A stretch of DNA of 10,186 nt, from NCBI GenBank assembly GCA_945885485.1, contig CAMCYT010000080.1:1-10186 (forward strand). Direction: 5' to 3'. Shown one piece after another: positions 1 to 6,321 of this stretch. The notes under the pieces are model-generated. The model worked only from the letters and a program-made list of their open reading frames with translations, did not search any database and had not been told where the DNA came from. Made by a program: the position numbers and the translations under genes. Each line of letters opens with the position of its first letter. The stretch's first letter is position 1. Source of the DNA: Prosthecobacter debontii. Lineage in GTDB: Bacteria > Verrucomicrobiota > Verrucomicrobiia > Verrucomicrobiales > Akkermansiaceae.

Positions 1-1790
1 GGGCAGAGCAAATCAAAGAAGCTGTTTTAGCTGAAACGTTGAGACGTGAAACTCTCATGAAGTTGGCAAAAGAGCAGGGAAAAAACGATCCAGGCGCGGA
101 CAATCTCGATCCGAAGAAAAAAATCTCTCTGCGTTACAAGCGGTTACAAGCGAGTATTCAAGATGTAGATAATGAGGATATCGCGAACTATTTTCTGAGT
201 GCGGTGGCAGCTGCACACGATCCGCATACTGATTACTTGAGTTTCCGTGAGACGAATCGTTTCAGAGACGGAATGAAGAATGAATTGGTCGGAATTGGTG
301 CATTACTTCAAGCAGAAGAGGATGGAGCAACGATTATTAAAGGTATTGTTGTCGGTGGTCCTGCCGACAAAGAAGGAACACTTAAATTGAACGACAGGGT
401 TGTGGGTGTGGATTCGGTCAACACTGGCAAGCCAGCGGACATGACGGACATCATGTTCATGTCGATCGATAAGGTTGTGGATTTGATTCGTGGCAAAGAA
501 GGCACAACTGTGGCTTTGAAAGTGGAGCCTGCAGGTGGTTCGGCGGGTGAGACGAAGATTATTAAAATAGAGCGAGGTAAAGTTGAGTTAAAAGATGAAC
601 AAGCAAGTGGCGAACTGATCGAAATTAAAAATGATGGAGGTGAAACCAAGAGAATTGGGGTTATTTCATTGCCTTCTTTTTATGGAGATTTTGATGAAAG
701 TTCAGTGAGCTCAGCAGATGATGTTGGTAAAATTCTCAAGCGTTTGATTGAAGAAAAAATGGACGGCTTAGTTTTTGATCTACGTAATAACGGTGGCGGG
801 TCACTTGAAGGAGTTCGTCGCATGACTGGATTATTTATCCAACCTGGTCCCGTGGTGCAGGTGAAGAGTACAACGGGGCTAGTTCAGGTTAAAGAATCAG
901 CTGATGCTAAGCCGATTTATACAGGACCTATGGTTGTTATGACAGATAAGAGCAGTGCCTCTGCTAGTGAAATTCTAGCGGGTGCCTTGCAGGATTATAA
1001 CCGCGCTATTGTCATTGGTGAGTCTTCGACGTTTGGAAAAGGCACGGTTCAGCAGATGATGGATATTGGTCCTCAGCTCCCGTTGTTTGCATCAAAAGAC
1101 AAGGCCGGTACTATAAAAGTCACAATTCAGAAATTTTACAGACCATCGGGTTCTTCTACGCAGATGGATGGGGTTGTTCCCAGTATTGTCATACCTAGTA
1201 TTATGGATGCTTTGGAAGTGGGAGAGGCGCATATGGATAACGCTCTGCCGCACGATCGAATCCGCCCAGCCGCGGATTTTCATCCTGAAGATAAGCGTGC
1301 TTTGTTCCTGCCTCGTTTGAAAGAGCTCAGTCAGGAGCGGATCGAAAAATGTCAGGATTTTAAGTATGTAATTCAAGACATTTTTAAAACGAAAGATCGC
1401 ATCAAGAAGAACCAGATTTCTCTGAATATTGCCGAGCGTAAACGTGAGTTGGCTGAGTCTGAAGAACAACGCAAAGTACGTAATATTGAGCGCCGTGAGC
1501 GATTTGAAAAGATAGCTAAGGAAGATGTGAAAAATTTCAAATTCTACAAAGTTAATTTGGACACTATTAATACGGCGACGCCAATCAAAGCCTACGATCC
1601 ATCTGCGGAAAATGGTGATTTTATGCGTCGTGCTGTGGATGAGACAGCGGGATTGGATGATACTCCCGACTGGCCGTCAGGAATGAATCCAGAGAAGCGT
1701 GAGGCAATTCAAGTGATGAAGGACCTCATTAGCCTGACGGACAAGGCAAAGATGGCAGGCATTTTAAAAAATGACGGTGGAATCCGCTGA
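1..1790 (+). CDS. prc: Carboxy-terminal processing (tail-specific) protease Prc/Tsp, S41 family, 5' end cut by window
   Basis: This is a periplasmic serine protease of the S41 family, which in known members degrades or trims proteins from their C-termini. The reading frame is open from base 3 with no stop, so the TTG at 39 is not the real start and the N-terminal part lies outside the window. In order I see the end of the N-terminal domain with DPHTDYLS (near 222-245), a PDZ domain (about 267-545) beginning around GIGALLQ, and the S41 core with the LRNNGGGS motif (about 780-805). The catalytic serine lies in SASASE (codon 960-962) and the lysine in TFGKGTVQQ (codon 1038-1040), which is the Ser-Lys dyad of E. 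coli Tsp. The segment between them is one residue longer than in E. coli (GESSTFGKG against GEPTFGKG). The charged C-terminal part (about 1225-1700) matches the Tsp C-terminal domain (DUF3340). Comparison with E. coli suggests that roughly 180 residues are missing upstream. The stop overlaps the next start (TGATG). Confidence 0.95.
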   Translation, partial: AEQIKEAVLAETLRRETLMKLAKEQGKNDPGADNLDPKKKISLRYKRLQASIQDVDNEDIANYFLSAVAAAHDPHTDYLSFRETNRFRDGMKNELVGIGALLQAEEDGATIIKGIVVGGPADKEGTLKLNDRVVGVDSVNTGKPADMTDIMFMSIDKVVDLIRGKEGTTVALKVEPAGGSAGETKIIKIERGKVELKDEQASGELIEIKNDGGETKRIGVISLPSFYGDFDESSVSSADDVGKILKRLIEEKMDGLVFDLRNNGGGSLEGVRRMTGLFIQPGPVVQVKSTTGLVQVKESADAKPIYTGPMVVMTDKSSASASEILAGALQDYNRAIVIGESSTFGKGTVQQMMDIGPQLPLFASKDKAGTIKVTIQKFYRPSGSSTQMDGVVPSIVIPSIMDALEVGEAHMDNALPHDRIRPAADFHPEDKRALFLPRLKELSQERIEKCQDFKYVIQDIFKTKDRIKKNQISLNIAERKRELAESEEQRKVRNIERRERFEKIAKEDVKNFKFYKVNLDTINTATPIKAYDPSAENGDFMRRAVDETAGLDDTPDWPSGMNPEKREAIQVMKDLISLTDKAKMAGILKNDGGIR

Positions 1791-2497
1791 TGTTAGAGAT
1801 TTCCGAGAACCTAACAATAATTCGTGAAAAGATCGATGCGGCTTGCCTGCGGGTGAGTCGAGATTCGACATCGGTTCAACTGATCGCGGTTTCTAAGACT
1901 TTTCCGGTGATTGATATTCAAGAGGCTGTGGATGCGGGGCAGAGTATTTTTGGGGAAAGTCGATTGCAAGAGGCTGCGCCAAAAATCGAAGCGTTAGCAA
2001 GCGAGCTTCAATGGCATTTTATAGGTCGAGTGCAGAGTAATAAAGTGCGTAAAATTTTGCCATTGTTTGATTTTATTCATGCGGTGGATTCGTTTAAGCT
2101 TGCCAACTATATCGATGGGGTAGCGATGGATTTAGGACTTCGGCCAAAAATTTTCCTGCAAGTCAATCAGTCGGGTGAGGAGAGCAAAGGAGGTTTCAGT
2201 TTAACTGAGTTGCGAGAGGAGATCCATGGGATCTCTATCTTTAAGCATCTTGATGTGGTGGGGTTGATGACGATTCCGCCAGCCGTCGATCATCCTGAAG
2301 ATGCGCGGCATTGGTTTGCAGAAATGAGAATCCTGCGTAATGACATTCAAAAGGATTTTGGCATAGAGATTCCATATTTGAGCATGGGGATGAGTGGGGA
2401 TTTCGAGGTGGCGATTGAGGAGGGTGCGACTCATGTTCGCGTAGGATCTGCGATTTTTGGCCGGCGAGCTTATAAAATTTCAGGGGAATTAGGATAA
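1790..2497 (+). CDS. yggS: YggS/PLPBP family pyridoxal-phosphate homeostasis protein
   Basis: A 235-residue single-domain PLP-binding protein with an alanine-racemase-like N-terminal barrel fold. Known members bind PLP without clear catalytic activity and help vitamin B6 and amino-acid homeostasis in the cytoplasm. The PLP lysine is K36 in AVSKTFP, the same number as in E. coli YggS. Other family motifs are FGESRLQE (usually GENYxQE), WHFIGRVQSNK (usually WHFIGxLQxNK), GLMTIPP, the SMGMSGDFEVAI block that binds the PLP phosphate, and the C-terminal HVRVGSAIFGRR. The Arg-Val in place of the usual x-Leu in the GxLQ motif is a mild variant. The ATG shares its A with the prc stop codon, so translational coupling is likely. 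GGTGGA about 10 bases upstream is a weak ribosome binding site. DUF971 follows after one base. Confidence 0.95.
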   Translation: MLEISENLTIIREKIDAACLRVSRDSTSVQLIAVSKTFPVIDIQEAVDAGQSIFGESRLQEAAPKIEALASELQWHFIGRVQSNKVRKILPLFDFIHAVDSFKLANYIDGVAMDLGLRPKIFLQVNQSGEESKGGFSLTELREEIHGISIFKHLDVVGLMTIPPAVDHPEDARHWFAEMRILRNDIQKDFGIEIPYLSMGMSGDFEVAIEEGATHVRVGSAIFGRRAYKISGELG

Positions 2498-2498
2498 G

Positions 2499-2804
2499 AT
2501 GAAGATAGAGATAGAATATGTGTGCCAGATTGGGGGAGAACTCGCAGTTCGAATGAGCGATGGGCGAGAGATGTATTTTCCGCTAGCGATGCTGAGGCGC
2601 GCCTGTCCGTGTGCTAATTGCCAAGGCGAGCCAGATGCGATGGGACGCGTGCAGAAACCCAATGTGGAGTATGGAGCGCGAGCATTTGAGCTAAAACGTT
2701 TTGAAAAAGTTGGTGGATACGGACTCCAGCTTTTTTGGGCGGATTCGCACGGCACAGGAATTTATAGTATCGCCTATTTGGAAAAGCTGGATTCTTTGGT
2801 GTAA
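2499..2804 (+). CDS. DUF971 / gamma-butyrobetaine hydroxylase-like N-terminal domain protein
   Basis: A 101-residue cytoplasmic protein consisting of a single DUF971 domain (Pfam GBBH-like N-terminal). This domain appears alone in many bacteria and at the N-terminus of eukaryotic gamma-butyrobetaine hydroxylase. Visible signs are an early beta-rich segment with SDGREMYFPLAMLRRACPC, a cysteine cluster C36-x-C38-x2-C41 that could bind a metal, and a C-terminal GGYGLQLFWADSHGTGIYS block typical of the family. The role of the stand-alone protein is not well established; links to Fe-S proteins have been proposed for relatives. It starts one base after the yggS stop and has AGGA at 2491-2494, one of the few plausible ribosome binding sites in the window. 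It is probably the last gene of the prc-yggS cluster. Confidence 0.88.
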   Translation: MKIEIEYVCQIGGELAVRMSDGREMYFPLAMLRRACPCANCQGEPDAMGRVQKPNVEYGARAFELKRFEKVGGYGLQLFWADSHGTGIYSIAYLEKLDSLV

Positions 2805-2841
2805 AAAAGCCCTAGCGAATCCGATGGATAGGCTAGGGCTT
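2803..2841 (-). terminator. Intrinsic terminator of the small lipoprotein gene
   Basis: A perfect 10-bp stem (AAGCCCTAGC at 2807-2816 with GCTAGGGCTT at 2832-2841) encloses a second 4-bp stem (ATCC 2819-2822 with GGAT 2826-2829, GAT triloop), the two being separated by a GA/AG internal mismatch. Read on the - strand the stem is followed directly by a run of six Ts (2803-2808), as in a classic Rho-independent terminator. It begins 23 bases after the lipoprotein stop codon. On the + strand the hairpin is not followed by a T-run, so it should end the prc-yggS-DUF971 transcript less well. The T-run overlaps the DUF971 stop codon. Confidence 0.88.
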
Positions 2842-2864
2842 GGAAGAATTCTTATGCTCGGTCA

Positions 2865-3074
2865 TTAAGGCTCTACTGGAGCAGGAGTAGGAGTAGGTTC
2901 TGTCGCTGGTTCAACTTCCTCAGTGGCAGTTTCTACAACATCGCTGACGGCATTAGCGACTTCTTTGGCTTCAGCTTTGACTTCTTCTTTGGTCGTCGTT
3001 TCGGCTTTCGGTTTGCAAGCTACAAGGGCGAATGCACCTGCGGCGAGGGCGATGGTAAGGATTTTTGCTTTCAT
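2865..3074 (-). CDS. Small acidic lipoprotein, function unknown
   Basis: A 69-residue protein with a lipoprotein signal peptide: a basic start (MKAK), a hydrophobic stretch (about 5-19) and the lipobox LVAC with the lipidated cysteine at position 20. The mature part would be only about 50 residues. It is first Lys/Glu/Ala rich with spaced valines (about 24-55), probably helical, and ends in a Pro-Thr tail (TEPTPTPAPVEP). Lysine rather than aspartate follows the cysteine; in E. coli aspartate there causes inner-membrane retention, so outer-membrane sorting would be allowed by that rule. I do not recognise a family. It is a monocistronic gene with its own terminator, transcribed away from tatC. 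There is no obvious ribosome binding site. The clean signal peptide and adjoining terminator argue strongly that it is real. Confidence 0.8.
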   Translation of the reverse strand: MKAKILTIALAAGAFALVACKPKAETTTKEEVKAEAKEVANAVSDVVETATEEVEPATEPTPTPAPVEP

Positions 3075-3248
3075 GGTTTGATTTGTTTGGTAGTTAGCGA
3101 ACGGTAAGGTAAATTATTCCGTTGGATATAGAGTTCAGATTTGAGAGCGCTGAGTCAAAGAAAAGCGTCATTTTCTTTATTTCATTGCATCTCGATCAGT
3201 CTGACCTTGCGGAGAAGGGCTTCACGGATTTGAATTCGCGCGCATCTA
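3075..3248. other. Divergent intergenic region between lipoprotein gene and tatC
   Basis: These 174 bases must hold the promoters of the lipoprotein gene (-) and probably of tatC (+). I see no convincing -35/-10 pair for either. On the - strand a TTGACT (complement of 3152-3157) is followed by TATATC, but about 22 bases apart, which is too far. GGAGAAGGG at 3210-3218 is a good Shine-Dalgarno-like string but lies about 30 bases before the tatC ATG, too far for that start. Confidence 0.4.
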
Positions 3249-4631
3249 ATGTATTTGCTGAAAAAAGTTTTTGAGTTCAGAGAAAAAGCTCATTCAGACC
3301 ACGAGAAGCCATTTTTGGAACATCTCGAGGATTTGCGTGTCATGATTACGAGGATCGTGATCACGTTGGTGATTTCCATGGTCATTTGTTTCTCTTTCCA
3401 AGGCCAGTTAATGAGTATGCTGCGCGCGCCTGCCGAGAAAGTGCTATACACGAAGCAAAAGGAAAGCATGCCAGATGGTGATGCGCATAAGGGTATCAAA
3501 GTTCCGACGGTTGAGATTTGGAATGAGGCAAAAAAAGTGGAGCAAATCGTTGTTGGGTTGGATGAAGGGCAGCGAGAAGTTTTTTTCCGAAACTTAGAAA
3601 ATCCGGAATTAGAATTTCACGCGAAATGCGTATCCTTGCTCAGGGCGATAAAGGCAATGCCCAAGGATAAGCAGTCGGGCTTTGTAAGAAAATTAGGGGT
3701 CGATGATCAAATGGTAAGACAACTGAATGCCTTGTTAGAATCTAATCCTGATGTTGAGGTGAACTCAGGCTCAAACATTCGAATGATGTCGGCGTTGAAG
3801 CCAACAGAGACATTCATGCTATCAATGAAATTGGCATTTTTTGCTGGCATGGTTTTGGCATTTCCGTTGCTGCTGATGTTTGTGTTGCAGTTTGTTTTGC
3901 CGGGCTTGCATGCGAAGGAAAGGCGATTGCTCTGGCCTGCTATGGCTATTGGGTTTGGATTATTCTTGAGTGGTGTTTGCTTTGCATATTTCTTTGTACT
4001 GCCAAGGGCGCTGCTGTTCTTTTACGAGTGGAGTGGCAATCTCGGTGTTTCGAATGACTGGCGGATTGGAGATTATATTACCTTTGCGATTCAATTCACC
4101 TTACTTTTCGGACTCTCCTTTGAATTACCCGTCGTCGTGATGGTTTTAGTCAAACTTGGAATGTTGACATACGAGACGATGTCAAGGACGCGTTCTTACG
4201 CAATTCTTGCAATTTATGTGGCTGCTGCGGTGATTACGCCGACGCCAGATATCATGACGCTTAACCTGATGGCACTTCCAATGTTGTTCCTATATGAAAT
4301 TTGCATTTGGTTGGCGTGGTTTGATCGTAAGAAGAACCGTGAAGCTAAGAAGCGTGAAGAAGAAGAGTTGGCAGAGCGTCGCAAGCAATGGTTGATTCAA
4401 GATGAGCATGCGGCGGAGAATAAGCATGATGTCGATCATCACGAGGATGTGGAAGAGCATGGAGATCATGGTTGGCACGACGATTATCATCATAATCCTG
4501 AACATTATCATGATCCCTATCATCATGGGTTGCCCGAAGATGAAGAATGGGCGCAGCCGGACGATGCTGTTGTTGGCGATGAGTCTAGTGAAAAGCCAAA
4601 GGATGAATTGGATAACGATAAGAAATCCTAA
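3249..4631 (+). CDS. tatC: Sec-independent protein translocase TatC with enlarged periplasmic loop and His-rich tail
   Basis: TatC is the signal-peptide receptor of the twin-arginine system, which exports folded proteins across the inner membrane. Here it has 460 residues against about 250 usually. The core is clear: PFLEHLEDLR (21-30) before helix 1 (31-50), then LKPTETF (183-189), helix 2 (about 193-217), HAKERRLLWP (221-230) with E224 matching E. coli E103, helix 3 (229-252), FELP (291-294) with E292 matching E170, and TPTPD (330-334) before helix 6. The extra length comes from two places. Residues 51-182 form a long soluble loop between helices 1 and 2 where E. coli has a few tens of residues, and residues 358-460 form a charged tail with 13 histidines between 387 and 426. 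The E. coli E15 position in HLIELR appears to be Asp here (D28). No tatA or tatB is in the window. The ATG has no clear ribosome binding site. The downstream gene begins 6 bases after the stop. Confidence 0.95.
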   Translation: MYLLKKVFEFREKAHSDHEKPFLEHLEDLRVMITRIVITLVISMVICFSFQGQLMSMLRAPAEKVLYTKQKESMPDGDAHKGIKVPTVEIWNEAKKVEQIVVGLDEGQREVFFRNLENPELEFHAKCVSLLRAIKAMPKDKQSGFVRKLGVDDQMVRQLNALLESNPDVEVNSGSNIRMMSALKPTETFMLSMKLAFFAGMVLAFPLLLMFVLQFVLPGLHAKERRLLWPAMAIGFGLFLSGVCFAYFFVLPRALLFFYEWSGNLGVSNDWRIGDYITFAIQFTLLFGLSFELPVVVMVLVKLGMLTYETMSRTRSYAILAIYVAAAVITPTPDIMTLNLMALPMLFLYEICIWLAWFDRKKNREAKKREEEELAERRKQWLIQDEHAAENKHDVDHHEDVEEHGDHGWHDDYHHNPEHYHDPYHHGLPEDEEWAQPDDAVVGDESSEKPKDELDNDKKS

Positions 4632-4637
4632 AATATT

Positions 4638-5513
4638 ATGAGTAGTGAAGCTGTTGAGTCCAATGGAGTTAGCGATAAATCCCCGTTTGCAGGATGCGCG
4701 ATTCTGATTACGGCGCTTTTGGTGGTGCTGTTTTTGGTGGTTTTTTCGATCGTGGTATTGTTCCGTCAATACAATGAGATAGTAAAGTTCACTGAGGAGA
4801 AGCCCGTCAAGCTGGAGGTAGATTCGCTTGAAAATCGTGAGACTGAGCTGAATGCGCTTGCTGAAAAAATCGAGCGTTTTCGGATTACCGTTACCGAGGG
4901 TAAGTCGGCTGTATTGGAGTTGAATACGGCTGAATTGAATCTTGCTATCGCGACTTATGGTGCATTCAAAGAGATGCGCGGAATGATGAGGGCGCGTGAA
5001 ATCACCAGTGAGAAGCTGACTTTTGATATTTCATTCAAGTTGAATGGTAAACCTCGTCTAGCGAAAGAAGGTGAGAGTGAAATGATGCTTTCAGATCCTC
5101 GTTATTTGAATGGTGTTTTAATCACCACACCAGGACTGCTAAACAAGGAAGTGGTTTTGCGGGTGAGTGATATTGATGTTCCATCTGCCGATGTTTCAAG
5201 AGGGTTTATCGAACTGATGTCGCCATACCGAATTGTCGAGAAACAAGTGGGTGATACCGAAATTGGAAAAGTGATGTCAGTCATGACGGACGTGAAACTC
5301 GGAGATGGTGTCATTCGTTTCATCAAAGAAGAGGGTGTGATTCCGAAGGATATGGTGACCAATGAGCAGGTAGATCAATCGAGCCAACGGCTGTTCATAT
5401 TTCTTGGGATCGCTGCTTCGATCTTTTTGTTCTTTGTTGCCGTGATTATATTCGTGGGTATGCGCGCAAAGAAACGTCGGGAAACTTTGGGAAATCCAGA
5501 TGAGCCAGCTTGA
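4638..5513 (+). CDS. Two-helix membrane protein with an extracytoplasmic domain, function unknown
   Basis: A 291-residue protein I cannot assign to a named family. It has a short soluble N-terminus, a transmembrane helix at about 19-42, an extracytoplasmic domain of about 200 residues, a second helix at about 252-275, and a basic end (RAKKRRE) that fits a cytoplasmic C-terminus. The domain opens with a charged, likely helical segment (52-82) and then alternates strand-like stretches such as VLELNTAELNLAI (92-104), LTFDISFKLNGKP (127-139) and LNKEVVLRVSDIDVP (168-182). This pattern of a strand, an LN-containing helix and amphipathic strands resembles DUF2140/YpmS-like lipid-interacting domains, but only as a loose impression. 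It starts 6 bases after tatC and overlaps the next gene by 14 bases, so it is very likely co-transcribed. A role near the Tat translocon is possible from position alone. Confidence 0.85.
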   Translation: MSSEAVESNGVSDKSPFAGCAILITALLVVLFLVVFSIVVLFRQYNEIVKFTEEKPVKLEVDSLENRETELNALAEKIERFRITVTEGKSAVLELNTAELNLAIATYGAFKEMRGMMRAREITSEKLTFDISFKLNGKPRLAKEGESEMMLSDPRYLNGVLITTPGLLNKEVVLRVSDIDVPSADVSRGFIELMSPYRIVEKQVGDTEIGKVMSVMTDVKLGDGVIRFIKEEGVIPKDMVTNEQVDQSSQRLFIFLGIAASIFLFFVAVIIFVGMRAKKRRETLGNPDEPA

Positions 5514-6276
5514 GGATGGAATTTCAGATGTCTTGAATAAGGCGATCCGTGGCTTGGGTAGAAGCCTGTCCGAAGTCGCACAGGCTTTGGGGATGGATGA
5601 AGGGAGATTGCAGCATGTACTAAATGGTGATTGGGATGATGTCTTGCTCGGAAAGTTGTCGACTATGTTGGATCTCGATACTCAGGCATTGATTGGGTTG
5701 CCGTTATATCAGCCGGATGTTAGTGAAGTGATTGGCTTGAAAAGAATAATCATGCCGTATCGTGCTTGGTCGGTGAATACTTGGTTGTTAGAATACGAAG
5801 GAGCTTCCCTATTGTTTGATACGGGTTGGAATCGGGCAGATATTTTATCAGAACTGAATGGCCTCCGGCCTGATGTCGTATTCCTTACGCATGCACATGA
5901 GGATCACGTGGGTGGGGTGGAGGCGCTTCAGGCGTTAGGGATGAAAATCATTTCCGAGTCGGAAGCTTTGCAGATAGGTGAATTTCAGTTCGGAAAAATC
6001 AGAATTCAGGTGCTGGATCTTTCGGGGCATTGCGTGCCGACGGCGAGTTATTGGATCACGGGTTTTAAAAAGTCCTTGTGGGTTGTGGGTGATGCGATTT
6101 TTGCGGGGTCGATGGGTGGCTGTAAATCGCCTGAGAATTTTACGATGGCGGCGGCAACGTTGCGCAAGGGCTTTGAGCAACTTGATGACGACTGCCTGAT
6201 CCTTCCGGGGCATGGTCCGATGACCTCCGTTGGGTTGGAAAAAGCATCGAATCCCTTTCGTAAGCATTTCGCTTAG
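5500..6276 (+). CDS. Metallo-beta-lactamase-fold hydrolase with N-terminal HTH-like segment
   Basis: A 258-residue protein in two parts. Residues about 8-66 look like a small helical DNA-binding (XRE/HTH-like) unit: RSLSEVAQALGMDEGRLQHVLNG has the spacing of a helix-turn-helix, followed by DVLLGKLSTMLDLD. Residues about 80-258 are a compact metallo-beta-lactamase domain with the full metal set: THAHEDHVGG (H131, H133, D135, H136), H177 in SGHC, D198 in VVGDAIF and H238 in LPGHGP. It therefore should bind two metal ions, and it resembles glyoxalase-II-like hydrolases. There is no signal peptide, so it is cytoplasmic. The substrate is unknown. Its ATG lies 14 bases inside the preceding membrane-protein gene, which implies translational coupling. 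The HTH part may bind DNA or may only be a helical cap. Confidence 0.9.
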   Translation: MSQLEDGISDVLNKAIRGLGRSLSEVAQALGMDEGRLQHVLNGDWDDVLLGKLSTMLDLDTQALIGLPLYQPDVSEVIGLKRIIMPYRAWSVNTWLLEYEGASLLFDTGWNRADILSELNGLRPDVVFLTHAHEDHVGGVEALQALGMKIISESEALQIGEFQFGKIRIQVLDLSGHCVPTASYWITGFKKSLWVVGDAIFAGSMGGCKSPENFTMAAATLRKGFEQLDDDCLILPGHGPMTSVGLEKASNPFRKHFA

Positions 6277-6298
6277 TGCAAAATACTTGCATTAATGC
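6277..6298. promoter_or_regulatory. Overlapping inverted repeats upstream of the zinc-binding protein gene
   Basis: Two dyads overlap in the short gap after the MBL gene. TGCAA (6277-6281) and TTGCA (6287-6291) form a 5-5-5 inverted repeat, and GCATTAATGC (6289-6298) is a perfect 10-bp palindrome. They lie 24-45 bases before the preferred znuA start at 6322. The size and position would suit an operator, and zinc-uptake genes are often controlled by Zur, but the sequence does not match a Zur box that I can confirm. If translation begins at 6295 instead, the palindrome overlaps that start codon. Confidence 0.35.
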
Positions 6299-6321
6299 GG
6301 TTGTATGGCAGGTTGACGGCG

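Noticed and set aside
39..41. TTG at 39 as the start of the S41 protease
   Set aside because: The frame is open to base 3 and the visible part lacks the signal peptide and most of the N-terminal domain of Prc, so the gene continues beyond the window.
3115..3157. TTGACT and TATATC as a promoter for the lipoprotein gene
   Set aside because: The spacing of about 22 bases is too long for a standard sigma-70 promoter.
4290..4769. Open frame of 159 codons on the - strand across the tatC tail
   Set aside because: It is a shadow of the His/Asp-rich tatC tail codons; the product is low-complexity Ile/Met-rich and has no family features.
6295..6321. ATG at 6295 as start of the zinc-binding protein
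   Set aside because: It would add nine residues ahead of a normal signal peptide that starts at 6322; not fully excluded because neither start has a strong ribosome binding site.
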